A stretch of DNA of 64,000 nt from an uncultured Alphaproteobacteria bacterium (lineage in GTDB: Bacteria > Pseudomonadota > Alphaproteobacteria > Caulobacterales > Caulobacteraceae): positions 1-64,000 of the forward strand of contig CAIVVM010000052.1 of assembly GCA_903909375.1 (NCBI GenBank), in the 5' to 3' direction. Under the pieces are notes generated by a model that was not told the origin of the DNA, did not search any database, and saw only the letters and a list, made by a program, of their open reading frames with translations. The position numbers and the translations under genes were made by a program. Of this stretch, positions 27,819 through 37,779 are shown piece by piece. Position 1 is the first letter of the stretch, and every line of letters starts with the position of its first letter.

Positions 27819-30088
27819 GGCGCCGGCGACACCCCTACATTATCCAGCGCGATCGCGCCCCGCCTTGTTCGGTCGAAGTCGAAGCGCACCGTCTTGAGCC
27901 GGGCCAGATCCAGCTTCGGATTGGCGGCCGCGAACTCCGCCAGCGGCAGTCGATAGCGACGCATCACCACCTCCGCCATCTTGCCATCGTCGATCTCCGG
28001 GAAGCGGCGCGTCTGACCCTTGATCTGGGGATAGAGCACCTGGTCGCGGGAAAGCGGCACACGGGCTTCCACGCCGTTCACGTCCTCCAGCACCATCGTC
28101 CAGTCCAGCGGCCCTGCCTTGGGTGGCTTCGCTTTCGACTTGGGCGGCTTGAACCCGTCCGGCAGGCTCGAAATCCCGGCGTCGGCGGCGCTGAACACCA
28201 AGGCCGCGCCGGGCCCGGCCGCATTGGCCGCCAGACCAAGGTCGACGACATAGCTGGCCGTCGCCTTGTGCACGCGATCATCCCAGGCGAGCTGGGCCAC
28301 CTGGCTGTCCAGCGGGCGCACCTTCAGGCTGACGTCGGCCTCCCGCCAAACGGAAAGGTTGCTGCCCGTGATCTTCGCGCCGGGCGAGGTGGCCGATCCC
28401 GGATTGCCGTCCTCCTCGAATGTCGCCGCCCAGACCGTCGCACCGTCGGCATAGTCAGCCGCGAGATAGCCCTTCGGCAGCCATGCCGCGCCCCGGCGGG
28501 GATCTGCGAACAGCGGCCTGTAGCCCTCGCGCCCCATCAGGGTGGTTTGCAGGAAGGCGGAGAAATAGACCCGGGCGATCTGACGCTGCGCCTCAGGGGC
28601 CAGGATCGCGCGCTTGTCCAGCACCGGCCAGGGCAGCCCGATGTCGTCACGGCCCCAACCGGTGTTGAACTGGCCGTGGTTCGCGTCCTTGACGTAAAGC
28701 TGGGCCTTGAAGGCCGGAACCTCACCTGAGAGCTGGTCGCGAGAAAACTGCGACGAGCCCATGAACGAGGTGACATCCCCATCCAGGCTGCCGTGGATGA
28801 CGAAGTAGTTCACGTCCTTCAGAGGCGTCGGACGGTCCCGCGGGCGGTACTGGCCGTCCACCGGCGCAATGGCCAGCACCGCGCCGATATTGAAGCCATA
28901 GTTGAAGGCCTGGGTGGCGTCGTCCGGGTAATGATCCAGCTTGTTGAACGCTGCAGCCACCGCCACCGCCTCGCCGCCGCGCGAGTGACCCATCAGGCCA
29001 ATCCGATCCATGTCGACCTTGCCGTAGAGCGGATGGGCCGGATCGGCGTTCCAGCCCCGCCACTGCACCAGATGCTCCAGCAGCATCCAGCCGCGCGCGT
29101 CGTTCTCCTTTGACGGTCGGCTGTCGATCGGATCGACCATGTCGCTGAGCGAGGAGTTCAGGAAGTTCTCGTCCACCGAGACCAGAATGAAGCCCTGGCT
29201 GGCCAGCAACTCACCCAGGTACGCATAACCGGCGTCGGAGAAGTCCTCCATCGCGTGATTGCCGTGCACGATCAGCACCAGCGGGAACGGCCCCGGGCCC
29301 TCCGGCGCCCAGACCCGGCCCTGCACCGGGAAGCGTTTCGGATCAAAACCCCAGTAGAGCGTACGGAACCAGCCGACGGGGCCATCCCACTCCTTGTCGA
29401 GCTTCGAACCATCCACCGTCCGGGAGCGCCATGTCGCCTTGCCGGCATACTCGGGGCGATGACGATCAGCCCCGCCCCCGTAGGTCATGTAGCGCACCTT
29501 GTACGGGCCAGGGCGCCCGGGGTCGGGCAGATCGAGCGTCGCGCCGGACAGCTGGTAATTGGCCAGTGTCGGATTGGGCTCCTTCGGCGTCCGCGCCATA
29601 CCGACGACCAGCGTCGCGATGGCGGCCAGACCCAGGCCCAGGAACACCACAGATCCATAGGGCCGCCCCGTCCGTCCGCGCCGCACCAGGGCCGTCCCGG
29701 CTCCCGCGATCAGACTGACCCCCACGATCAAGAGGGCCGTAGCGATGGCCGCGCCCTTGTTGTCCCAGACGTTGATCAGAATCGTGACGGTCAGCGGCAG
29801 GGCCAACGCCAGGCCCAGTCGATAGCCGGGCCGCAACAGATTCAGCACCAGGAGCGCCAGCAGCGCGCCTAGCCCGGCCAGCACCAGCGCGCCCACCATC
29901 GCCGCCAGTCCGGCCACCTTTCCCAATGCGAAGTCGGGCAGAACATCGTGCAGCAGGAACGACAGGACGATGAAGACCCAGAAGCCGATCAGGCCCCAGG
30001 TCGCGCCCGTCCAGGCTGCGTCCGAGGGCGTACAAACCCGGGCAATCCAGCGCCACGCCGGCTTCAGACGCGCCAGGATACGCTTCAT
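27815..30088 (-). CDS. Membrane-anchored alpha/beta hydrolase (PAF-acetylhydrolase/dienelactone hydrolase-like)
   Basis: 757 residues. The first ~190 contain at least four membrane helices; the remainder is a periplasm-facing alpha/beta hydrolase with HGNHAMEDFSD (oxyanion region) and nucleophile elbow GHSRGG near residue 366, followed by a late His in the segment DANHGQFNT. About 220 residues after the catalytic part form a beta-rich C-terminal extension. An esterase or lipase acting on envelope or external esters is likely. ATG 30088 begins MKRILARLKPAWRW, just before the first helix; the longer open frame adds nothing recognisable. Confidence 0.75.
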   Translation of the reverse strand: MKRILARLKPAWRWIARVCTPSDAAWTGATWGLIGFWVFIVLSFLLHDVLPDFALGKVAGLAAMVGALVLAGLGALLALLVLNLLRPGYRLGLALALPLTVTILINVWDNKGAAIATALLIVGVSLIAGAGTALVRRGRTGRPYGSVVFLGLGLAAIATLVVGMARTPKEPNPTLANYQLSGATLDLPDPGRPGPYKVRYMTYGGGADRHRPEYAGKATWRSRTVDGSKLDKEWDGPVGWFRTLYWGFDPKRFPVQGRVWAPEGPGPFPLVLIVHGNHAMEDFSDAGYAYLGELLASQGFILVSVDENFLNSSLSDMVDPIDSRPSKENDARGWMLLEHLVQWRGWNADPAHPLYGKVDMDRIGLMGHSRGGEAVAVAAAFNKLDHYPDDATQAFNYGFNIGAVLAIAPVDGQYRPRDRPTPLKDVNYFVIHGSLDGDVTSFMGSSQFSRDQLSGEVPAFKAQLYVKDANHGQFNTGWGRDDIGLPWPVLDKRAILAPEAQRQIARVYFSAFLQTTLMGREGYRPLFADPRRGAAWLPKGYLAADYADGATVWAATFEEDGNPGSATSPGAKITGSNLSVWREADVSLKVRPLDSQVAQLAWDDRVHKATASYVVDLGLAANAAGPGAALVFSAADAGISSLPDGFKPPKSKAKPPKAGPLDWTMVLEDVNGVEARVPLSRDQVLYPQIKGQTRRFPEIDDGKMAEVVMRRYRLPLAEFAAANPKLDLARLKTVRFDFDRTRRGAIALDNVGVSPAP

Positions 30089-30263
30089 GTTTTCCCCCAC
30101 TCTCGCACGGCTGCAGATTTCACTGCCCGTCGCGGCAAGTCGACCTTGTATCTGCAACCCGGCGCTCGGCAACGCCACGCCCAGATCGGCCTGACGCTCC
30201 AAGACCCTTCCCACGCCACGGCGTTCCCAATAGCGTCCGCACCAAACCTGCAGGAGACGACCC

Positions 30264-30875
30264 TTGATCCTCTATGGCGCGCCCAACCCCGCCCCGAACC
30301 CCCGCCGTGTGCGCATCTTCATCGCCGAGAAGGGGCTCGACCTGCCAGAAACGCTCGTCAACATGATGAAGCGCGAACACAAGAGCGACGAGCACCGGGC
30401 AAGAAACTCGCTGGGCCAGATCCCGACCCTGGTGCTCGACGACGGGACGGCGATCTCGGAGACCGTCGCCATCTGTCGGTATCTGGACGAAACCAACCCC
30501 GGCGGCGCCCTGTTCGGCACGACGCCGCTGGAACGCGCCCATGTCGACATGTGGATTCGCCGGGTCGAATTCGTGCTGATGAACCCCGTCGGCATGTTCT
30601 GGCGCCATGCCCACCCGCGCACGGCGGCGCTGTTGACGCAGTTCAAGGACTTCGGCGAGTCGAACCGCGCGAATTACGAAGGCAGCCTGAAGTGGCTGGA
30701 TCGCGAGTTGGCCGCAAAGCCGTTCATCGCCGGCGAGACCTATACGATGGCCGACATCTGCGCGCTCTGCACCATCGACTTCGCCGACTGGATCGGCCTG
30801 CCGGTCGGTGACGATTTCCCGAATGTGAAAGCCTGGCACGCCCGGGTCACAGCAAGGCCCAGCGCTCAGGCCTGA
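30264..30875 (+). CDS. Glutathione S-transferase family protein
   Basis: 203 residues with thioredoxin-like N-domain (MILYGAPNPAPNPRRVRIFIAEKG) containing the cis-Pro segment QIPTLVL and the glutathione-binding acidic/serine pair SETVAI, then an all-helical C-domain with the N-capping box segment YTMADICAL. TTG start with AGGAGA six bases upstream. The last 10 bases overlap the convergent membrane protein gene. Confidence 0.87.
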   Translation: MILYGAPNPAPNPRRVRIFIAEKGLDLPETLVNMMKREHKSDEHRARNSLGQIPTLVLDDGTAISETVAICRYLDETNPGGALFGTTPLERAHVDMWIRRVEFVLMNPVGMFWRHAHPRTAALLTQFKDFGESNRANYEGSLKWLDRELAAKPFIAGETYTMADICALCTIDFADWIGLPVGDDFPNVKAWHARVTARPSAQA

Positions 30876-31738
30876 TTGGCGGCGGCCTCGTCCGGCACAA
30901 GGGCGAGGTCGCGATAGGCCACGGCGAACGGGGCATAGATCATCACGATCTGAAGTACCTGCAGCAGGAACTGCATCACCAGGGTGACGACGCCCGTAAT
31001 CGCGGTGAGAACCGTGATCCGCATGATGTCCTGCATCGCCGCCTGCCCGCCGGACAGTTCGACGATGGCAAGGCTCAACAAGCTGAAGGCGATGTAGACG
31101 ATCACATAGAAGACCACCGCCATCAGGATCATTCCCAACAGCGACCAGAAATGGCCATGCGTCTTGGCCCACGCCTTTCGGAACGAGACCTCGCCGGTCA
31201 CAAACACGGTCGGCAGCAACAGTGACAACCTGACCCCGATCCAGATCGCGAAAGCCAGTGTTGCAGCGCCAGCGATGAAGCCGCCGATTACGCCACTCTG
31301 GGCGGCGCCTCTCGTGACGACCAGGCCCACAATCGCTGAAAAGGCATAGATCAGGACGCAAACGAGGTTCGCCGCTGTCAGGCGAAATTCGTCCCGCCCG
31401 ATCCGGAGGTGGGCGAAGCCGTGCTCGGCCGGCCTCAGCACCAGGCGCATCACGCCCGCAGCCAGGATCGACATCAGCATCGCCGTCATGGCCAGCACCA
31501 GCAGGAACGCGGGCCAGGATTGCGCAAGGACATCGCCGATCGCGGAAGGATCCCCGTCGATAAGCTGACCCTTGCGGGCCAGGCCAATGAATTGCGGCCC
31601 CAGCAACGCCATCATCGTCAGACTGATCAGCAGGATGCCGCCGAAATAGACCGCGCTCCAGGCCAGCACGACACCCGGATGCTGCCGCGTCAGTCGAAAG
31701 CCCTCCAGGGCAGCGTCACTTGGCGAGAACCGGGTCAT
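30866..31738 (-). CDS. Polytopic membrane protein of unknown function
   Basis: 290 residues with about six hydrophobic segments and short loops; MTRFSPSDAALEGFRLTRQHPG precedes the first helix, resembling the starts of DUF-type glycerophosphoryl diester phosphodiesterase membrane-domain-like proteins common in Caulobacterales. No catalytic motif is visible. ATG 31738 is used; an upstream TTG/ATG would add 12 residues. The 5' side faces repeat B2 and trmFO. Confidence 0.75.
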   Translation of the reverse strand: MTRFSPSDAALEGFRLTRQHPGVVLAWSAVYFGGILLISLTMMALLGPQFIGLARKGQLIDGDPSAIGDVLAQSWPAFLLVLAMTAMLMSILAAGVMRLVLRPAEHGFAHLRIGRDEFRLTAANLVCVLIYAFSAIVGLVVTRGAAQSGVIGGFIAGAATLAFAIWIGVRLSLLLPTVFVTGEVSFRKAWAKTHGHFWSLLGMILMAVVFYVIVYIAFSLLSLAIVELSGGQAAMQDIMRITVLTAITGVVTLVMQFLLQVLQIVMIYAPFAVAYRDLALVPDEAAANQA

Positions 31739-31833
31739 TGGAATTCCAGGCACGAGGACGATTCGGCCAATCACTGTGAAGGCAACCTTGCGGCGCCGCT
31801 TGCGCTGGGTGCAAGGCCCCGCTCGCGATCCCC

Positions 31834-31946
31834 AGAGCTGTCCGTTTCAGATGACATCATCTGAAACGGATAAACAGGCTCGTTTTCATATGTTTAGAGT
31901 ACGACGGGCGTCTGAACCGGCGTCCACTTCAAGCTGTCGTACTCCA
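31834..31946. repeat. Dispersed double-hairpin repeat family B, copy 2
   Basis: Same architecture as copy B1, in reverse orientation, but both hairpins carry paired changes: arm AGAGTACGAC with GTCGTACTC (C-G becomes T-A) and CCGTTTCAGATG with CATCTGAAACGG (G-C becomes T-A). It lies in the divergent gap between the membrane protein gene and trmFO. Confidence 0.9.
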
Positions 31947-31970
31947 GCGTTCGTTGCTAGTTAGCCACGC

Positions 31971-33347
31971 ATGTCGATCAAACCCATACACGTCGTTGGC
32001 GGCGGGCTCGCCGGATCCGAAGCCGCCTGGCAAGCCGCGGAGGCCGGTGTTCCGGTTATCCTGCACGAGATGCGCCCGGTGCGCGGCACTGATGCTCACC
32101 AGACGGATCACCTGGCCGAACTGGTCTGTTCAAATTCGTTCCGCGCTGACGACTGGACCGGCAATGCGGTCGGCCTGCTGCACGCCGAGATGCGCGCCCT
32201 TGGCTCGATCATCATGTCCTGCGGCGATGCGCACCAGGTGCCCGCCGGCGGCGCACTGGCCGTGGACCGCGACGGCTTTGCGCAAGCCGTGACTGCGCGC
32301 CTTGAAGCCCACCCCCTGATCACCATCGTCCGGGAGGAAGTGGCGGGTCTGCCGCCTGCCGACTGGGACAGCGTGATTCTGGCCACCGGCCCCCTGACCT
32401 CTCCGGCGCTGTCCGCCGCCATCCTGGAACTGACCGGCGAAGGTCAATTGTCCTTCTTCGACGCCATCGCGCCCATCGTGAACCTGGACAGCGTCGACAT
32501 GGGCGTAGCCTGGCGCCAGTCGCGTTATGACAAGGAAGGCCCCGGCGGAGACGCTGCCGCCTACATCAACTGTCCGATGGACAAGGACCAGTACGAGGCC
32601 TTCATCGACGCCCTGCTGGCCGGACCCAAGTCGGAGTTCAAGGATTGGGAGCATGTCCCCTACTTCGACGGCTGCCTGCCCATCGAAGTCATGGCCGAGC
32701 GTGGCCGCGAGACCCTTCGCCACGGCCCCATGAAGCCCGTCGGCCTGACCAACGAACATGACCCGCAGACCAAGGCCTGGGCCGTGGTGCAACTACGCCA
32801 GGACAACGCACTCGGCACGCTGTGGAACATGGTCGGCTTCCAGACCAAGCTGAAGCACGGCGCCCAGACCGACATCTTTCGGATGATCCCGGGGCTGGAG
32901 AAGGCGGTCTTCGCCCGGTTGGGCGGCCTGCATCGCAACACCTTCATCAACAGCCCGCGCCTGCTGGACGAAACCCTGCGCCTGAAGGTCGACCCGCGCC
33001 TGCGCTTCGCTGGCCAGGTCACCGGCGTGGAAGGCTATGTGGAGAGCGCCGCGGTCGGTCTGCTGGCCGGGCGGTTCGCTGCGGCGGAACGCCTGGGTCA
33101 ACCGATGACGCCGCCGCCGCCGACCACCGCCCTGGGCGGCCTGGTGGGTCACATCACCGGCGGCCATCTGATTGGCGCCAAGGCCAGCTTCCAACCGATG
33201 AACATCAACTACGGCCTGCTGCCCCCCATGGAACCGCCAAAACGGGATGCCGAGGGCAACCGGCTCGGCGCCAAGGAGAAGACCCGGATCAAGAAGCGCA
33301 TGATGGGAGACAGGGCCCTGGCGGACCTGGCGGCCTGGGCAGGATAG
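31971..33347 (+). CDS. trmFO: Methylenetetrahydrofolate-tRNA-(uracil-5-)-methyltransferase
   Basis: 458-residue folate- and FAD-dependent enzyme making ribothymidine 54 in tRNA T loops. The FAD fold [18 protein letters not shown] is at 10-27, followed by ILHEMRP and [11 protein letters not shown] with the catalytic Cys53; [10 protein letters not shown] and GHITGG near the C-terminus are family signatures. Complete and of standard length. Confidence 0.96.
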   Translation: MSIKPIHVVGGGLAGSEAAWQAAEAGVPVILHEMRPVRGTDAHQTDHLAELVCSNSFRADDWTGNAVGLLHAEMRALGSIIMSCGDAHQVPAGGALAVDRDGFAQAVTARLEAHPLITIVREEVAGLPPADWDSVILATGPLTSPALSAAILELTGEGQLSFFDAIAPIVNLDSVDMGVAWRQSRYDKEGPGGDAAAYINCPMDKDQYEAFIDALLAGPKSEFKDWEHVPYFDGCLPIEVMAERGRETLRHGPMKPVGLTNEHDPQTKAWAVVQLRQDNALGTLWNMVGFQTKLKHGAQTDIFRMIPGLEKAVFARLGGLHRNTFINSPRLLDETLRLKVDPRLRFAGQVTGVEGYVESAAVGLLAGRFAAAERLGQPMTPPPPTTALGGLVGHITGGHLIGAKASFQPMNINYGLLPPMEPPKRDAEGNRLGAKEKTRIKKRMMGDRALADLAAWAG

Positions 33348-33389
33348 CCTCAAGACCCATGGCGGACAGCGGCGCCGTGGGCGAATAGC

Positions 33390-34064
33390 TCAGATTCGCC
33401 CGAGAGCGACCGCGATCGTCAGTCGCATCCGCTTGGCGACTTCAGACTTCGCGGGTCCTGAAGCCAGCACCAGGTGGGCCACCGCCGGAAACGCCGGGGC
33501 GCTCAGATGCCGTACGGCCGTCCGGGCCGTCGCCAGGGTCTGCTCGAACACGGATGTCAGCTCGGGCATGTCGGCCACCTTGCGGCTCAGCGCCCAGGCC
33601 GAGCCCGCCGCCAGCGCCATTTCGGAAGCAGCCGTCGGGTCGAGGATCTCCACCGCCAGCGACGCCGTCTGGCCGCCGCAATCGCGCGCCCAATCGAGTC
33701 CCTCCAGGGGGGTCATCGGCGCCGGATCCAGTTCGCGGTAGCGCGCGTCGATCATCGCTTCCAGCGGACCTCGCGCCAGTCCCCGCCGGGCGATCACGGC
33801 CGCCAGCGCCTGGGCGGTCGGATGGCGGCGCACGGTGCGGCCCTCGAACGCCTCATCCAGCATCTCACGCCACCAGGTCAGGCGGATCTCGCCCAGCAGC
33901 GGATTGGACGCCACCCGCGGCGCCCGCGCCAGCTCATGGTCATAGGCATAGAGGGCGATCACATCGGCTCTCGCCGCCTCGTCAGCGATGAACCGGCTGG
34001 ACAGCCAGCGCTCGGGATCCACGCGCCGGATCAGGTCGTCGAGGTCTTCGGCGGCGGTGTCCAT
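33390..34064 (-). CDS. Squalene/phytoene synthase family protein (NDUFAF6-like)
   Basis: 224 residues of isoprenoid-synthase fold: RFIADEAARADVIALYAYDHELARA and EIRLTWWREMLDEAFEG correspond to the first prenyl-binding region, but the usual DxxxD pairs are not intact (no second aspartate-rich motif), so catalysis in carotenoid synthesis is unlikely. The shape matches the NDUFAF6-type branch linked to respiratory complex I assembly. An Mth938-like (NDUFAF3-like) protein is 750 bases away (34813-35172), which fits that reading but does not prove it. Confidence 0.72.
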   Translation of the reverse strand: MDTAAEDLDDLIRRVDPERWLSSRFIADEAARADVIALYAYDHELARAPRVASNPLLGEIRLTWWREMLDEAFEGRTVRRHPTAQALAAVIARRGLARGPLEAMIDARYRELDPAPMTPLEGLDWARDCGGQTASLAVEILDPTAASEMALAAGSAWALSRKVADMPELTSVFEQTLATARTAVRHLSAPAFPAVAHLVLASGPAKSEVAKRMRLTIAVALGRI

Positions 34065-34076
34065 GGGTCCTCAACG

Positions 34077-34103
34077 AAAAAGGCCCGCCATCATGACGGG
34101 CCT
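34077..34103 (-). terminator. Rho-independent terminator of the PuuD-like gene
   Basis: On the minus strand the stem AGGCCCG / CGGGCCT with an inner CAT/ATG pairing is followed by TTTTTC, about 20 bases after the stop of the membrane protein at 34126. Confidence 0.72.
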
Positions 34104-34125
34104 CCTCGCAAATATCCGATGAATC

Positions 34126-34731
34126 CTAACCGAACATCGTCTGGTTCATGGTCATGGTCACCAGCATCGGCACCGACAGCAGCGTGTTGGTGCGCGAGAA
34201 CAGCATCGCCTTGCGACCGGCCGCAGCCTTGGCGTCGGCGTCGCCCTCGACGATACCCAGCGCGATCTTCTGCGCCGGCCAGATGAACACCCAGACGTTG
34301 AAGAACATGATCGTCGCCAGCCACATGCCCACGCCGATGAAGGTGTGCTGCGGGACGACAAACCCGTCCATGGCGCCCAGCGTCATGGCCTGCACGAAGT
34401 AGCCGCGGCTGATCGCCAGGATCACACCCATCACCCAGGTCGCCAGCGCCGCATAGCGGAACCAGAACAGGGCCTCAGGGGCGATGTACTTGGTCACGCC
34501 CGGCTTCAGCTCGGCCGGGATCTCCGGCATTTTCCGGATCTGCACGAAGTTGAAATAGTACAGCAGCCCGATCCATAGGATGCCGAAGAAGGTGTGCAGC
34601 CAGCGGAACGCCGCCGTCCAGAAGGTGGCGTCCAGGCCGCCGTTGTGCGCCGCGTAGCCGCCGACGAGGATCAGTGACAGCAGGAAGCTGACGATCATCG
34701 TGTTACGGAAATTGGCGAGTAGTCCTGCCAT
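34126..34731 (-). CDS. Urate hydroxylase PuuD N-terminal-like membrane protein
   Basis: 201 residues with about five membrane helices. FRWLHTFFGILWIGLLYYFNFVQ, PEALFWFRYAALATWVMG and PQHTFIGVGMWLATIMFFNVW match the membrane half of PuuD-type urate oxidases (Urate_ox_N), with histidines placed for haem or metal. The C-terminal cytochrome c domain of full PuuD is absent and no purine catabolism genes are near, so urate oxidation is not assured. It ends in an intrinsic terminator. Confidence 0.72.
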   Translation of the reverse strand: MAGLLANFRNTMIVSFLLSLILVGGYAAHNGGLDATFWTAAFRWLHTFFGILWIGLLYYFNFVQIRKMPEIPAELKPGVTKYIAPEALFWFRYAALATWVMGVILAISRGYFVQAMTLGAMDGFVVPQHTFIGVGMWLATIMFFNVWVFIWPAQKIALGIVEGDADAKAAAGRKAMLFSRTNTLLSVPMLVTMTMNQTMFG

Positions 34732-34812
34732 GTGAGTGCCCTTTTCGAGTCCCTGCCCTAAAAGCAGCTATAGGCGGTTTCGAAGCCGGGCGGAAGCGAC
34801 CCGCCAAAGGGA

Positions 34813-35172
34813 TCAGACAGCAATCAGCGCCGCAGCAATCCGACGACCTTCAGAGGTCAACAGATTATAGATCCGGGCGGCTGTCGGGGTATCCATGAAC
34901 TCCAGCCCGATGCCCGCCAGTCGCAGGCCGTCACGCACTTCACGGGATGGCAGCGCATTGCGCACGCCTGTGCCCAGCAGCACGAACTCCACCTCACCCG
35001 CGCCCGCAGACAGCACGGGCGCCAGTGCTTCCAGCGTCACGCCGGACATGTCGCTGACGGTCCAGGCCGTTGCTTCGTCCCGCAGGATCAGGACCGAGCC
35101 GTCGTGTCGCGTCCCCGCCAAGCGGAACCCGCCGTCGCCATAGGCGTCGATACTGGGCGCGTCGCGGGCCAC
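34813..35172 (-). CDS. Mth938-like (NDUFAF3-like) domain protein
   Basis: 119 residues, GTG start, 4 bases after the secF stop on the same strand. IDAYGDGGFRLAGTRHDGSVL at the start and FVLLGTGVRNALPSREVRDGL in the middle are the conserved blocks of this fold, which in mitochondria is the complex I assembly factor NDUFAF3. It ends the yajC-secD-secF transcription unit; this secDF linkage is common in alphaproteobacteria. Confidence 0.85.
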   Translation of the reverse strand: MARDAPSIDAYGDGGFRLAGTRHDGSVLILRDEATAWTVSDMSGVTLEALAPVLSAGAGEVEFVLLGTGVRNALPSREVRDGLRLAGIGLEFMDTPTAARIYNLLTSEGRRIAAALIAV

Positions 35173-35176
35173 GAAC

Positions 35177-36154
35177 CTAGCGCTGGACGATAGCGGACTT
35201 GGCCGGCTTGATCGGCTCCGCCGGCGCGTCCCCGCGCTTGACGCCCCACAACAGGATCACGGGCGCGGCCACATAGATCGATGAATAGGTCCCGATCACG
35301 ATTCCGAACATCAACACGACCGACATGCCGAACAGTGTCGGTCCACCAAAGATGGCCAACCCTGCCAGCGCCAGCAGCGCCGTCAGACCGGTAATCACCG
35401 TGCGTGAAAGCGTCTCGTTGATCGACAGGTCGATCACTTCGCGCAAGGGCATGGTCTTGTACTTGCGCAGGTTCTCCCGCAGCCGGTCGAAGACCACCAC
35501 CGTGTCGTTCATGGAGTAACCGATCACGGTGAGAATCGCGGCCACCGTCGACAGGCTGAATTCCAGCCGGGTGAAGGCGATAATCCCGAAGGTCAGGAAT
35601 ACGTCGTGGAACAGGGCGACCACGGCCCCGATACCGAACTGCAGCTCAAAGCGGAACCAGATATAGATCAGCATCAGGCCGATCGACAGCACCAGAGCCA
35701 TCAGTCCGGCCTGGAACAGTTCACCTGAAACCTTGGGCCCAACGACGTCTGTGCGCTCGAAGCGGACGTCACCCAGGCCCGCGCGGACCGCCGCCTTGAC
35801 CTTGTCGACCGTCTCAGCCGGATTGGCCCCGGCGGGGGTCTGGAAGCGCACAAGCGCCTCTGTCGGCGACCCGAAGGCCTGTACCTGGACATCACCCAGA
35901 TTGAGGCGATCCACGGAAGCGCGCAGCGCACCGAGGTTCACCGCCTTGGGCGCAGTCGTCAGTTCCAGAACCGTGCCGCCCTTGAAGTCGATGCCGCAGT
36001 TCAGGCCGCCGCAGGGCGGCTCGAAGGGCAACAGACCCCGGGCCAGCGCGGCCACGACAGCGACGGCCGAGAGGATGGCGGCGAACCGGGCAAACTTGAC
36101 GAACTGGAAGTTCGTCTTCACCGGCAAGATCTTGATGAGAGGCCACATTTTCAT
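35177..36154 (-). CDS. secF: Protein translocase subunit SecF
   Basis: 325-residue membrane component that, with SecD, uses the proton gradient to pull proteins out of the SecYEG channel. Signatures include IDFKGGTVLEL, the VGPKVSGEL segment before the multi-helix half and IGYSMNDTVVVFDRLREN (RND-like helix). ATG 36154 begins MKMWPLIK; a long N-terminal extension in the open frame is rejected. It follows secD by 8 bases. Confidence 0.95.
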   Translation of the reverse strand: MKMWPLIKILPVKTNFQFVKFARFAAILSAVAVVAALARGLLPFEPPCGGLNCGIDFKGGTVLELTTAPKAVNLGALRASVDRLNLGDVQVQAFGSPTEALVRFQTPAGANPAETVDKVKAAVRAGLGDVRFERTDVVGPKVSGELFQAGLMALVLSIGLMLIYIWFRFELQFGIGAVVALFHDVFLTFGIIAFTRLEFSLSTVAAILTVIGYSMNDTVVVFDRLRENLRKYKTMPLREVIDLSINETLSRTVITGLTALLALAGLAIFGGPTLFGMSVVLMFGIVIGTYSSIYVAAPVILLWGVKRGDAPAEPIKPAKSAIVQR

Positions 36155-36162
36155 CTCTCGCC

Positions 36163-37764
36163 TTACGCGATCGGCAGGGTCTTGGGACGGGCGGTTCGGA
36201 ACCACCAGGCCAGGAGCACCTGGGTAATGAGGACGGCGGAGAACACCGAGGTGAGAACGCCGATTGAAAGCGTCCAGGCAAAACCCTTCACCGGCCCGGC
36301 GCCGAACTGGAACATCATCAACGCAGCAAGCAGAGTGGTGAGGTTGGCATCGATGATCGTGCTCATGGCCTTGGAGAAGCCGGCGTCCATGGCCATCACA
36401 ACGCTTCGCCCTGCGCGGACCTCGTCTCGCATCCGTTCATAGATCAGCACGTTGGCGTCCACGGCCACAGCCAGGGTCAGGATCAACCCCGCAATACCCG
36501 GCAGCGTCAGGGTGGCCTGGGTGATGCTCATGGCCGCGAAGATCAACAGGCCGTTGACCAGAAGCGCCGCCACCGAAATGCCGCCAAACAAAAGCCCGTA
36601 GGACAGCAGCATGAAGACCATGATCGCCACGAAACCGACGATGGTGGAAATCTTGCCGGCTGCGATGGCGTCAGCGCCCAGCTCGGCGCCGACCGTGCGC
36701 TGCTCCTCCACATTCAGGCGCGTCGGCAGGGCGCCGGCCCGCAGCAGGATGGCCAGGTTGTTGGCGGTTTCGGTCGTGAAGTTGCCGCTGATCTGGCCCG
36801 AACCGCCGGTAATCGGCTCGTTGATGTTGGGGGCCGAGACCACCTTGTTGTCGAGAACGATGGCGAAACGCCGGCCCACGTTGTCGGTGGTGGCGTCACC
36901 AAAGCGGCGCGCGCCGTTGCCGTTGAAGCGGAAATTCACGATGGAGCCGCCCCGCTGCTGGTCGAAACCGGCCTGGGCGTCTGTCAGCATTTCCCCCGTC
37001 ACCAGGGCCCGGCGCTTGACCACATAGTAGGGCTGGAAATCATCTCCCGGGATCAGCATGGAACCGGGAGGAACGCGCCCGGCGACTGCCTGGCCGATAT
37101 CCGCCGTCTCATCGACCAGATGGAAGGTCAGCTTCGCCGTCTGGCCAAGAATTGACTTCAGTTTCTCCGGGTCGCTCTCGCCGGGCGCCGCCACCACGAT
37201 CCGGTTCAGACCCTGACGCGTAATGCTGGGCTCACGCGTTCCCAGTTCATCGATCCGTCGCCGGATGATTTCCTGCGACTGCTCCACTGCCTTGGCGGCC
37301 TCGGCGGCGAACGCCTCCGGCACGAAGGCCAGTTGCAGGCGCTGATCGGATTCGACCGACACCGTGACGTCCCGACCGCCGGCCACCCCGGCCAGTTCAG
37401 ACCCGATGTTTTGTCGGAGTTGGCGGGTCGCTGCAGGGACATCGGCCGGGTCCGTGATCCGCACCACCACTGCGCCGCCCGCCACCGCCAGGCCGGAGAA
37501 GGCGATCTTCTTCTCTCCCAGCTGGGTCCGGACATCCTCGACCATGTTGGTCAGGCGTTCGTTGCGCAACGCGTTCGTGTCGACCTCAAGCAGGAGGTAT
37601 GAGCCGCCCTGCAGGTCGAGGCCCAGGTTGAGTGTCTGACGCGGCAGGAAGCCAGGCAGCGCCTCGCGCGCCTTCGGCGACAACGCATTCGGCAATGCGA
37701 ACATCAGTCCGAATACAATCGTCACGGCGACGAGGATCAGCTTCCAGCGCGAGAGGGTCAGCAT
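36163..37764 (-). CDS. secD: Protein translocase subunit SecD
   Basis: 533 residues: TM1, a large periplasmic region with LGLDLQGGSYLLLEVD and the P1 domain, and five C-terminal helices with AVDANVLIYERMRDE (the conserved proton-relay helix) and GFSKAMSTIIDANLTTLLAA. Complete. Second gene of yajC-secD-secF; yajC ends 15 bases upstream. Confidence 0.96.
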   Translation of the reverse strand: MLTLSRWKLILVAVTIVFGLMFALPNALSPKAREALPGFLPRQTLNLGLDLQGGSYLLLEVDTNALRNERLTNMVEDVRTQLGEKKIAFSGLAVAGGAVVVRITDPADVPAATRQLRQNIGSELAGVAGGRDVTVSVESDQRLQLAFVPEAFAAEAAKAVEQSQEIIRRRIDELGTREPSITRQGLNRIVVAAPGESDPEKLKSILGQTAKLTFHLVDETADIGQAVAGRVPPGSMLIPGDDFQPYYVVKRRALVTGEMLTDAQAGFDQQRGGSIVNFRFNGNGARRFGDATTDNVGRRFAIVLDNKVVSAPNINEPITGGSGQISGNFTTETANNLAILLRAGALPTRLNVEEQRTVGAELGADAIAAGKISTIVGFVAIMVFMLLSYGLLFGGISVAALLVNGLLIFAAMSITQATLTLPGIAGLILTLAVAVDANVLIYERMRDEVRAGRSVVMAMDAGFSKAMSTIIDANLTTLLAALMMFQFGAGPVKGFAWTLSIGVLTSVFSAVLITQVLLAWWFRTARPKTLPIA

Positions 37765-37779
37765 TTCAGGGCTTCAGCT

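Noticed and set aside
30120..31361. 413-codon minus-strand frame overlapping the GST and the membrane protein
   Set aside because: Antisense to the GST, out of frame with the membrane protein and without any family pattern.
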